This document shows positions 11,934 through 21,686 of a stretch of DNA of 64,000 bases, piece by piece. Origin of the DNA: Rhizoctonia solani (taxonomy: Eukaryota; Basidiomycota; Agaricomycetes; Cantharellales; Ceratobasidiaceae). The translations under genes were made by a program, and so were the position numbers. The stretch lies in contig NC_057380.1 of NCBI RefSeq assembly GCF_016906535.1, positions 1-64,000 on the forward strand, read 5' to 3'. The notes beneath the pieces are model-generated. The model was not told where the DNA came from and did no database searches. It saw only the letters and a list, made by a program, of their open reading frames with translations. How positions within the stretch are numbered: position 1 is the first letter of the stretch; every line of letters starts with the position of its first letter.

Positions 11934-12808
11934 ATGAAGTACATCGCTGCATTCTCAGTTTGGGCCGCCTCCGTAGCAAGTAGTGTCGCCGCGTACACTC
12001 CAGTTTCTGGAATATATCCTCTGAATGCGAGCAAGTCCAGCATCGCGACTACTTATGGCGGAAATTGGCCCGGAGGAATGTGTTCCTTCTCCGATTATCC
12101 ACATGTTGGCCTGAATGGCGTCGCCCTTGGAGGTGCGCAATGGTTCGGCGCAGCTGGATGTGGTGCTTGCATCAAGATTACTGGGGCAAGCGGATCTGTG
12201 ACTGCCATGGTCAACGATCAGGTATGTATCGATTCCGATACGGGGAGGAGAGTATGATACTAACACTTGTTTTCTCCAGTGCCCGGAATGTAATAACAAC
12301 CACCTTGATCTCGACGAGGCTTACGCCGCCAAAGTAGACGCTAACTTTAGGACCAAAGGCATCTTTGATATCAAATGGTTGGCCGACTCACCTCTTATTA
12401 CCTGTGGTTGAAGTACTAATGCATAAATTGATGTATCCAGGGAGTTTGTCCCTTGCACCGTATCTGGCAATCTACAATTCAAGAATAAAGAGGGCACCAG
12501 TACGTTGATGTAATGCCCTGACAAATATTCAAATTTACTAACATACCATGCTTCCAGGTCAATGGTATTTCGCTATGCAAGTTCGCAACTCTCGGCTGCC
12601 TATCGACACTCTCGAAGTGAGCACTAACAACGGTGCAAGCTGGACCAAGGTCAATCGTGAACCATACAACTTCTTTACTGCCTACAGTGGGTTTGGTGAA
12701 GTTGTTGACGTCCGAGTCACTTCTACCACTGGCCAGCAGATTATTCAGAAGGGTATCAAGGTGTCAAGTGGCAGCATCGTTCAGGGCACTCAGCAATTCT
12801 CCGTCTGA
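11934..12808 (+). CDS. Secreted expansin-like / barwin-fold protein
   Basis: Predicted 231-residue protein loosening non-covalent polysaccharide contacts, without hydrolysis if it acts like plant expansins. Four exons: 11934-12221, 12280-12377, 12441-12499 and 12558-12808, with introns of 58, 63 and 58 nt. Intron 1 has a TACTAAC branch site. Exon lengths sum to 696 nt, an exact multiple of three. Residues 1 to about 20 form a signal peptide. A double-psi beta-barrel follows, with TYGGNWPGGMCSF, the paired-cysteine GCGACIKITG motif and an NDQCPEC-type segment ending in NHLDLDEAYAAK. The last third (from about KWEFVPC to the end) fits the CBM63-like C-terminal domain. The long first intron-2 reading (through to 12416) would break the frame; the donor at 12378 resolves it. 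Only the exact biological target is unknown. Confidence 0.85.
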
Positions 12809-13629
12809 ATGTATTTTATGTACATTTCTCTAGTAAATCTCAAATACGGGCTCGGAATTACCGAAATCAGTATCAGGCGGGAATCAGCACCATGGTCAAG
12901 TAGGATGAATGCGCGTGATTATTTCCAATTAGTTCGGAGGCCTTCCCCTGCTTGCATTTGGAGAACAAAAGACATTGTATAAGGATCTTTTCGATTGAGC
13001 TTTCTGTGTGCTCATTCTTAATGAAAAGGTCCTAAACGGTAAACCCCCGAAGTACAAAAAATCCGCATGGCGTCCAACATTTGTCAGCCATCCGCACTCA
13101 AAAACGCGCGATCCGCAACTCGACGACACGCAGAGACCATGCAAATTCATGAAAATAGTCGATTAGTACTGGCATTCTTCAAGCGCTCCCCATATAACGT
13201 GTGATTTTTTAAATCTAGAGACCCGCACTTTGGGGCCCTGAGTGCAACTTCTACTTTCGAATCTCTACGCTCAACAATTCATGTTTCCGATCCACAATAA
13301 CATGACAGAGTCGTCTTTGTTTATTTGCCAGATTTCGTCTTCTCCAGCAAGACATCCGACACCTTGGCATGCTACAGGCTCATCTATAATCAGTCCTTTG
13401 CAAGGCACTGTCTGGAAGTAATGAAGGCGCAGTTATGGTTTAACCACTTTAGCCAGAGTAGAGTTTTCGCAAAACTTCATTGAGTCGGTTGATGAGTTTC
13501 CGCGACAATACCACTATTTTAGATGAAGTTTCTGAATTTAAACAAATTGAGGGTGGCCAGTGGCACTCTACTAGGTTAAAATACTGAAAACAAGAACATG
13601 TGTTCAAGTAGAAATTGGACCTGACCCAA

Positions 13630-13783
13630 GGTCAATATGTACTAACATGACGTATTAATTCTCCCTTAGTCTGATTCATGCTGAGGAAGGCATACCGACG
13701 TTGTAGTTTTCAGGCCGCATTATATTAAAAAATCATATCTTTTACTGACATACTGATTTTCAAGGTCTTATTACACCACAGTG
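13630..13783 (+). repeat. Diverged direct repeat, copy 1
   Basis: About 155 bp matching 14070-14225 at an estimated three quarters of positions. Shared landmarks are TAGTCTGATTCATG, GAGG-AGGCATAC, TTTTCAGGCC, TCTTTTACTGA, TACTGATTTTCA and CACCACAGTG. Confidence 0.75.
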
Positions 13784-14069
13784 GCATGGGGTGTGATTCA
13801 CAAAAGTGTATATCTATGTAGCTAGGAGTGGGTCTTAATACAAATTGAATCAGCCGCCTATAGCGCTCGCTTATACCTCAAAAATATCAGCCAATTTAAT
13901 TTCTCTTACTCGTGATACTGAGAATCATGCCGCACGCTTCTTTTCAGCGTCAGCTACACTTACATATCCTGCTCAGTTCTACAGGCGGCTGGATATACCT
14001 AATCTCACTGTACAAGGTTATGATGCTGAAAATCAGTGCGCGTGTTTGAGTGAGAATTGAGCTGAAGTC

Positions 14070-14225
14070 AAGATCAATACATACTTATTTTAGGTATTGA
14101 TTCTTCTATAGTCTGATTCATGTTGAGGGAGGCATACTAACATTGTAATTTTCAGGCCATATCCTACTGAAAAAAGGAATCTTTTACTGATGTACTGATT
14201 TTCAGGATCTTATCACACCACAGTG
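14070..14225 (+). repeat. Diverged direct repeat, copy 2
   Basis: Second copy of the block at 13630-13783, same orientation, about 440 bp downstream. No terminal repeats or coding potential were seen, so the origin (local duplication or two old insertions) is open. Confidence 0.75.
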
Positions 14226-14814
14226 TCTATCGTCTCAGATTCGTCAGACATGCCCAAGCAGCAGGATTATTCGTAAGTCCTTTTTTGAATTGAGCTGGTT
14301 TAGGAGTCTGGACATGTACTACACGCATTCGTTCAGCAGTTTTCTCTTCTAGTCGCAAGTAGATTGTTGTGACAACCATGGTCAAGTCTTCGTGCGGTGA
14401 GTTCATGATGTGTGCCGTTATATCACCTTTCCACCACATAAGAAAGAAGCTTCTTTGAATTTCTTAAACAAAGCGAAGTTTATCGTAGCTAATAGCACTT
14501 CACTTAAGTACTTGTGAATCTCGAACGCATGCGACTGATTACTTGCCGCCGGCCCATTAAAAAATAGTAAGCGATACTACTTTCTCACCATGGTCTATTT
14601 GTTGTCTAGTTCCGAGGTTGTCAAAACTAACATTTGGTCAATTAGTAGCAGCCAGGGACAATCTGCATGCATATATATGACGATCACCCCCAACAAGGAC
14701 TTCAAGTTCTCGAGGCAACGTGTCAAGCGCTGGGATCCACGGAACACATCCTCGCCTCCACAACTCGTCAGAAAACGCGTTCTCCTGAACTCGACTCTCG
14801 TCCCCACCTCAAAC

Positions 14815-17800
14815 ATGCAGACTGGCCCCCTACCTTCGCCTGAACAGAATGAACGAATTCAGATTGTGAATGAAGATAAAGAATTCACGTATGCCTAATT
14901 TCGCTTGGGTATTTGTATCGAGTGCTAATGATACTCGATACTGGATCCAGAAAGGAGCTGAACCAGCAGATAACGCGATGGGGCCTCGGAGATGCAGGAT
15001 TCGGGTACAATCTCGTATCAGTCTTTGGGTCTCAATCGACTGGAAAATCGACGCTCTTGAATCGTGTATTTGGGACCACTTTTGACGTCATGAACGAGAC
15101 ACAACGAAGACAGACGACCAAAGGTACATATAATATTTGCTCCTAATAATATCAAATTGTTGATTATTTCCACAGGGATTTGGATGTGCCGAGGTCAGAA
15201 TATGAACGTGATGGTCATGGACGTCGAGGGGACCGATGGTCGAGAACGCGGAGAAGATCAAGATTTCGAGCGCAAATCCGCCCTGTTCTCGCTCGCTTCT
15301 TCCGAGGTACTTATTGTCAATTTGTGGGAGCATCAGGTTGGGTTGTACCAGGGTGAGTCGATGACTTGGTTTACCGAGCAGAATTATTTATATCTATATG
15401 ATATAGGCGCAAATATGGGTCTTCTCAAGACCGTATTCGAGGTCAATCTGAGCTTATTTGGCAAATCTGGGTACGATATCACGTATTATCACCCTCAACG
15501 CGGCCTGATATCTTTTCACAGGTCATCACAAAAAACAATGCTCCTCTTCGTCATCCGTGACCACATTGGTGCAACTCCACTTGCTAATCTTTCAGCAACC
15601 CTGCAAGCTGACATGCAAAAGATCTGGGATGCCCTTGCCAAGGCATGTCTTCCGATAACTCCTCTAGCTTCTCCACTGATATCATCATTAATAACCAAAG
15701 CCCGAAGGCCTTGGTAATGCCCTCCTCACAGACTACTTCGATCTTACCTTTACTACTCTCCCACACAAACTCTTACAACCCGACAAATTCGAAGAAGATG
15801 TCGTCAAACTGCGAACGCGCTTCACAGACCGAACCAAGGAGGATTTTGTATTCAAACCTGCATATCACAAACGTATCCCAGCTGATGGCGTGGCGCATTA
15901 CATGGAAGGTATCTGGGTACGTAAATTCCACACAATGTGTTTGTAATCTACTTATATTCTCTCTTATCGATCTTCTGTCCATCTTTTTAACACGTACTGC
16001 CTGGATATTGGGGTCTGGCATCACGACGCTTTCACACGGCACGTTGCGTTTGGTTTTCACGCGACTCTATACTGCCACGCGGCTTATCGACTTTTGAATG
16101 ACGTGTGGCACTGGTGGCTGTGATGTGCATTACGTCACTTGTCGTCGGTCTATCATAATCTGTCCTCATGGTGTTACTTTTTGCTTCGGTGGCTGCGCTC
16201 TGGCTCACCCGACTCTCACGGACTCTTCGTACTTGGCACTTGATTTGATTCTTCGTTCTTTTCGCCATACATACTCTTTCGTTCTCGCAACTCGCTGGAT
16301 AAACTTTCATTGTGTTCTTCCTGCATGAAATTGTCTCGACTTGTCGAATCTCTGTGCTCGCTTGCAACTACTGAAAACCAACGCATATTCAAATAGGAAC
16401 AAGTTCAAACGAACAAAGATCTTGATCTTCCCACTCAACAAGAACTCTTGGCCCAATTCCGGTGCGTTAATTACTGGCCTTGTCACAAAAGAATCCACTG
16501 AATCTTTGCGTCCCCCCACTCAGATGTGATGAAATCGCCGCTGTAGCAATTGGTGAATTCGATACCGAATCTAAGTCGACTCGCCGCCCGATCGAAAGTG
16601 GCAAGGTTGTCGAAGGATTGGGTAAAATGATGGGGAGTTGGAAAGGGAACGCTTTGGGTGTGCACTTTCATATTTAATTATTCATTTATTTTGGTCAGAT
16701 ACTTACTTCAATTCCAGCCCGATTCGATCGCGATGCCTCTCGATACCATGCTGGTGTATATCAGCGCAAACGGGCGGACCTTCTCATCCAACTCGATACC
16801 AAGCTTGGTCCGTTGTTCCTGGGTCAAGTTAAGAACTTGCACAGGACCAGCCTAAGTCAGTTCGGCCTTTGTTTCGCGGCATATATGAGTCATTGATATC
16901 GGTTCCTAGGCTTATTCAAGAAAGAAGTATTGGATGGTGTCAAGGTCGAGGGATACAGCTTTGCAGAAGTCGTGGGAGGGGCCCGGGAGAAATGGGAAGG
17001 GAGGTTCAGGGAAGGGGCTGCTGGTGCGTTGCCTGCTACGTTTTATTCGAACGGGAGTTGATGCATGATAAAGAGGCCTTGCTTCCCGAGACCGACTGGT
17101 CCTACGACGAGGAACTTGCATCACTTCAGCAAGAATTCGGCACTGTCGCCGATCAGCTGAGAGCGGATGAGACGAAGAAGATGATTAATTCAATCGAGGT
17201 ACGCAATGTTATATTGGTAAAATGCTTGATGCTGACACGCTATGCAGAGGTCCGTCAAGAGGAATATCGCTGAGCCAGTTGCGCTGCACCTCAACAAACC
17301 GAGAATGGATATGTGGGACAAACTGCTCAAGGAATTTAAGGAAATGCTGGACAAGGCGGAAAAAACGTACATTGTCAAGGCCAAGAGTGAGCTTAATTCC
17401 TTTGAATGTTAAAGCACATCTAACTATAAAGTCAGGCTTTAATACCACTGACGAAGAAAACGAGACTGCCCTCGCTGCCCTTCGCAAGCGCACCTGGCTC
17501 GCCTTCCGCGCCAAAGTGGATGAGCAAACTGCGGACAATGTTCTCATGGGCATACTTCGTACGCACTTCGAGGAGAAGTTCAGATATGACGCAGCTGGCG
17601 TTCCGCGAGTTTGGAGACCAGACGACGATATCGACGGAGCATTCCGAATGGCACGAGATGATGTAAGATCCTTTTACACGTACTCTTGATTTAACACTAA
17701 CCCTCTACGTATAGACCTTGAAATACATCCCTGTTTATGCTAAAATCCAACCTCAAAATTCTGAACTCGAGTTCTCTCTGCCATCAGATACTGATAGTGA

Positions 17801-18372
17801 CACACTTACAACCGACCAAGAATTCGACTTTGCGGCATCCCTCGTCGTGCTTCCGGCAACGAAGCAAGCTGAATTCAACGCCCGATTTAGGCGAGACGCG
17901 GACGCCTACTACGTCGAAGCCAAGCGAAGCACGGTCTCATCCATTGCACAGATTCCTGTGTGGATGTACGGCGTTCTCGTCATCCTCGGCTGGAACGAGG
18001 CGATGTTTATTCTTTTCAACCCGCTCTATTTTGCATTGCTTGTCATGGCACTCGCATCAGCATGGATTGTATTCCAGCTGAATATGGCGGGGCCTTTGTT
18101 GGCTGTTTTGCGAACCGTTAGTGGAGAGGTGAGCTTTCCATATTTTTTGGATGGGGCTACGGACCCACTTGTAAATGTAGGTTCAACGACAAGCAACCGA
18201 CCGCCTGCGAGAACACTTCCGAGAGCCCGTCGCTGTCCAAAACGGCAAGCCTCACATGTCCCGCCAAAGCACCGCCGTCAGGACGGGATCATACAACTCG
18301 ACCCGAACCCAGTCTTACAACGGCACCCCGACCACGGAGAAGGCGGAATTCACAGAACTGCAGGAGATGTAG
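14815..18372 (+). CDS. SEY1: SEY1/RHD3/atlastin-type ER-fusion GTPase
   Basis: Dynamin-like GTPase that drives homotypic fusion of ER tubules. Hand splicing gives 15 exons and exactly 2388 nt (795 residues, normal for the family): 14815-14888, 14951-15123, 15176-15352, 15407-15470, 15522-15642, 15701-15916, 16397-16461, 16524-16657, 16718-16870, 16910-17023, 17074-17198, 17248-17386, 17436-17662, 17715-18128, 18181-18372. The P-loop [12 protein letters not shown] lies near residue 51, G3 motif [19 protein letters not shown] near 98 and RDH (G4) near 175. A long helical middle domain follows. Two close hydrophobic segments at about 676-725 form the ER membrane hairpin, and a basic Ser/Thr-rich tail ends the protein. 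Most introns are 40-65 nt. Intron 5 appears to use a GC donor (15643), and intron 6 is 480 bp. The ATG at 14815 begins the usual leader into [10 protein letters not shown]. This looks intact and is the window's clearest core gene. Confidence 0.93.
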
Positions 18373-19209
18373 AGATAAAATCCGAGATTCCAAACCGTGT
18401 GTTTCTATATACGCCTGCGCCGTGGTTTCGTTATCTTCTCTTGTTTTAGTATGTGGATTGTTGGTTTTATGCATTGTCTATCTATCTAGAGTTGCTTCAC
18501 TATTCTTTGCCCTAGTCATACTAATATCTGGTTGCTTTGCCGCCCGAAGATGGAGTTCTGAAGCCAACCGTTGTTTTGTCCGATTCCTGGTTTGTTATAA
18601 CTTAGCTATCAGCCTATTCATTATATCATCGATCCTTGCTTGGTAAAGGGTATGGGATGTCCACTGGATACAATTGGGAAGTACACACGAGGTCGAATGA
18701 ACGCTTTGATGAGTGCACTGCTTTACCATATCATGTGTCAAGCGCCGCATTAATAGCCATGACCAATTTTATATAGTGCGGATATTAGCTCCATGAGAAT
18801 AGTCGAGATAGTTTGCAGCACAAAACCAATCCGTTCTATTGCGCATATTTCACATACTTACTCCTTCCCCAACTAGCATTTTTTTGCCGACTTGACCAAT
18901 TAATTCTGTAGAAATTACTGATAATATTCATCAGTGTTGAACACGGTTTTAAAAAGTAGGATGCGCTGTACGAAGAACGGGCAGTATATTCATCTCAGAA
19001 TTACGGGCAACAAGTGTCTAGAGCTCAAATTCTCACGTTTCGTATTCTGACTACCCTAAAGCTTCTATTTTAAACATTCAGGTCAATGACAGTTGAGATG
19101 CTGCTGTCTATTGTGGGACACGTGCGATACCAAAAAGAGTTCAAGCCATGAGTTCGCATTGTCAAAACATCGCCAAATATAGCTCTCACCGTATTAAATT
19201 AATGCTTGT
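18373..19209. other. Convergent intergenic region
   Basis: Separates the 3' ends of the SEY1-type gene and the methyltransferase-GT8 gene, which converge here. No gene seen. A Leu/Val-rich ORF at 18422-18646 looks like a membrane peptide by composition only. Confidence 0.5.
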
Positions 19210-20832
19210 CTATTCGGTTTTCGAGATGGCATTCTCCAGCTCGTTGATTGCCTCAGTTACTGCCTTATTCGCCTCTAGCCTTTTCATCTCTTCATACTCG
19301 GCAGAACCCTTCCAACCTTTCCATGCAGTCCCCTCCAGCGTTTCCCACCATTCTGCCGCATAGGGATGTCCAGGGGCTCCGGCATACCCCCAGGGTTTAG
19401 CCACATACGGTTGCACCCAAGGGTTGATAACGTGGGCTAGAGATGGGTGCAGGGGCCCGGTAAAGTGAACAATTGACGGGTCTTTCATCTCTCCCAATTT
19501 GAGGTGTTCACGGTCTTGGTGAGCCATATTTGCGTATGTTCCCAGTCCCGATGCGTTCCACGCAAGACTCAGCTCGAGCCATTTATCACGGAAAATGAAG
19601 TTCAAAGCATCTTGGTCCTTGAAATAAGAGTCCTTCATTTCTCGCGAGGTACGATCGATGTCTTCCCTTATCAAGCGAACTCGAGTCAAATCAATCAACA
19701 TTACTCCGGCATTAAAGTAGGGAATGCGCCCAGATTTCTGCGATGGATGGCCGTACGGGTGTCCGACATCTGGTGAAGCGGCGATTAGCTTGTCCCGTAG
19801 CTCTGTCGACCATAAGTCTCGAAGACTTTTACGAACAAGAATATCTGCGTCTAAATATAGGGCCCTTTCGACCGGAAGGGCTTGAATTAGATCGAATTTC
19901 GACCATATGGGACCCAACTCCTGCGTTAAACCTGACTCCGGTGGACTTAGAAAGACTAGCGTGACGTCCGATCGGTGTTCGGGAAGAGATTCTCGCAGAC
20001 GAGCTTTATCGGAAGCAGCCAAACCACAATCGAGGACGTAGAAAGTGATTCTTCCAGCAGTAGCGCTGGCGGCACTTCGGATGGTGACGGAAGCTGGCAT
20101 AGCATATGCGGTATCGACTGTTAGGGCTATATTCACAGGAGCATCTCGTAAGAGCTCCTTTTTTACTTGATATCGACTAGTATGATTAAATGCGAAACCA
20201 ATATTCATATCGGTGGTTTTCCGAAGGACCATTTGATACTCTTCATCCTTCGCTCCCGATAGCATTTCGTACTCCCCCTTGTGTAAGATCATGAATGAAT
20301 CGATTCCACGTCTTGGATGGTGAGGACTTTCGGCTGGCTGAGCGTTCCAGTGATAGTCATCAAATACAATTATTGACCCATTGCGGGCTAGTCTCCAAGC
20401 TAGTTCCCCGTCAAGGAAAGTGTCGGAAGCTTCATGAGAACCATCAATATAAATCCAGTCGAAACCCGGATTTTCATCGTGGGTCGCCTCTTCAAGAAGT
20501 GTGATGAGACCAGGAACGCTAAATTCTGGCAAGATACGATGTTTGAACCCGGTAACTTTGAGATTATGGGTCATTTTCTCGAAACGCTCACACCCGGCCT
20601 GGGTCTCGAACCTGTCAAAATGGTCTATGCTTACTAACGAGCCTTGAGACTTGCATAGTTCGTTGAGTGTAAACACGGCGGAGCGTCCCTCCCAAGAGCC
20701 GATTTCTAGAGCCCGGGGAGCTGGTGAAGTAATAAGAGTAAACAAGTATCGCCAGTGACTCTTGTGCCCCGAGAACCAATCTTGGCTCTGAGTGAATTGG
20801 TATTCAGTTTGAAAATTGGGCAAATGCTCCAT
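19210..20832 (-). CDS. Methyltransferase - GT8 glycosyltransferase fusion
   Basis: Intronless 540-residue protein with two catalytic modules. The N-terminal half is a class I SAM-dependent methyltransferase of the Methyltransf_24 kind: EIGSWEG (43-49) is the SAM-binding loop, ID-HFD follows beta-2 (69-73), and YIDGSH (128-133) with FDDY (157-160) are family signatures. The C-terminal half (about 235-490) is GT8-like: YLDADILV (326-333) carries the metal-binding DxD, and YFNAGVMLIDL is the family's downstream motif. A charged helical tail ends the chain. There is no signal peptide or membrane segment, so it is probably cytosolic. It would transfer a sugar from a nucleotide donor and methylate the same or a neighbouring acceptor; neither substrate is known. 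It lies 855 bp downstream of, and on the same strand as, the SDR-GT-GT2 gene, suggesting one pathway. Lack of introns contrasts with neighbours and may indicate transfer or retroposition. Confidence 0.85.
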   Translation of the reverse strand: MEHLPNFQTEYQFTQSQDWFSGHKSHWRYLFTLITSPAPRALEIGSWEGRSAVFTLNELCKSQGSLVSIDHFDRFETQAGCERFEKMTHNLKVTGFKHRILPEFSVPGLITLLEEATHDENPGFDWIYIDGSHEASDTFLDGELAWRLARNGSIIVFDDYHWNAQPAESPHHPRRGIDSFMILHKGEYEMLSGAKDEEYQMVLRKTTDMNIGFAFNHTSRYQVKKELLRDAPVNIALTVDTAYAMPASVTIRSAASATAGRITFYVLDCGLAASDKARLRESLPEHRSDVTLVFLSPPESGLTQELGPIWSKFDLIQALPVERALYLDADILVRKSLRDLWSTELRDKLIAASPDVGHPYGHPSQKSGRIPYFNAGVMLIDLTRVRLIREDIDRTSREMKDSYFKDQDALNFIFRDKWLELSLAWNASGLGTYANMAHQDREHLKLGEMKDPSIVHFTGPLHPSLAHVINPWVQPYVAKPWGYAGAPGHPYAAEWWETLEGTAWKGWKGSAEYEEMKRLEANKAVTEAINELENAISKTE

Positions 20833-21686
20833 TGAATTATAACAGAGGGCAGTGGGATGAGCAACGATTTTCTGTTAGCCCGGTTTATTTATATGTAAAA
20901 CTAAACTGGGAAAAAAGAGCTGAGATTTACGCCACGAACGATGCCTCGTGCGGCGTAGTTGACTCCTATCAGATACCAAACATGGATATTTCAGCGTGGC
21001 TAGGCCCTGACGGGTGGCGGAGATGTCCGATTACGATTCCGGTCACATAGTTGGTCACTCACCCCAAAGTTAATCATGCATCTACCGGAGTTTGACCGTT
21101 TGTGTTATCCCAGAGTCTAAGTATGAGGTCAATGTATCATTCAATTGACGGGCGCATGTTCGTTGTTCCTTCCGTGCAAGAAGTCTCAGGGGAAAGCGAT
21201 CCCATACATCGAACCAATCACCTTATTGACCAGAATGAGCTTGATATTGGAGGTCTTCAAGGCTGTAGAATTATATATATAATACCGGGTGATTTTGAGC
21301 CGTAAACCCTGCTGGGTTCGACCATAATCGATGAGGGGAAATTCTAAAAATTTGGTAGCGTAGTCATGCGACATTTATTCTGTCTTGCATTCTTGTATAC
21401 TAATCGTTACCGTTGTCACAACCCGGTCGCTTGCTGTGTGAGATCCACCTTGATCATATATAGCATCCGTCTTTTCAAAGTACTTGCAGCGTATAGAACT
21501 CTTCATGCTTGGTTTCGACCATGCAATGTGGCGGCATACGGATGGTCACTTGCTGATAATTATGTCACCGGATGCTTGCGGATGATCGTCACCTATATAC
21601 AAGCAAGAGTCTGGACCAACTCCAACTCATTTCTAGGCCAGTCCATACATATTCAGAGTACATTTGTGATACGGGATCATGTTCAT
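20833..21686. other. Intergenic region between the two sugar-enzyme genes
   Basis: Contains the 5' flank of the methyltransferase-GT8 gene and the 3' flank of the SDR-GT-GT2 gene, both on the minus strand. No additional gene is supported. Confidence 0.5.

Larger units (their letters stand above)
12809..14814. other. Intergenic region with duplicated block
   Basis: No gene is found. It holds a diverged direct duplication (13630-13783 and 14070-14225), listed separately. Other ORFs are short and motif-free. The last ~230 bp form the 5' flank of the SEY1-type gene. Confidence 0.5.

Noticed and set aside
12365..12440. Apparent frame break at expansin intron 2
   Set aside because: Using the donor at 12378 gives a 63-nt intron, joins KW to EFVPC as the family expects and makes the total length a multiple of three; the gene is intact.
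16098..16328. ORF of 76 codons inside SEY1 intron 6
   Set aside because: No motif, lies between two well-supported exons in an otherwise unremarkable intron.
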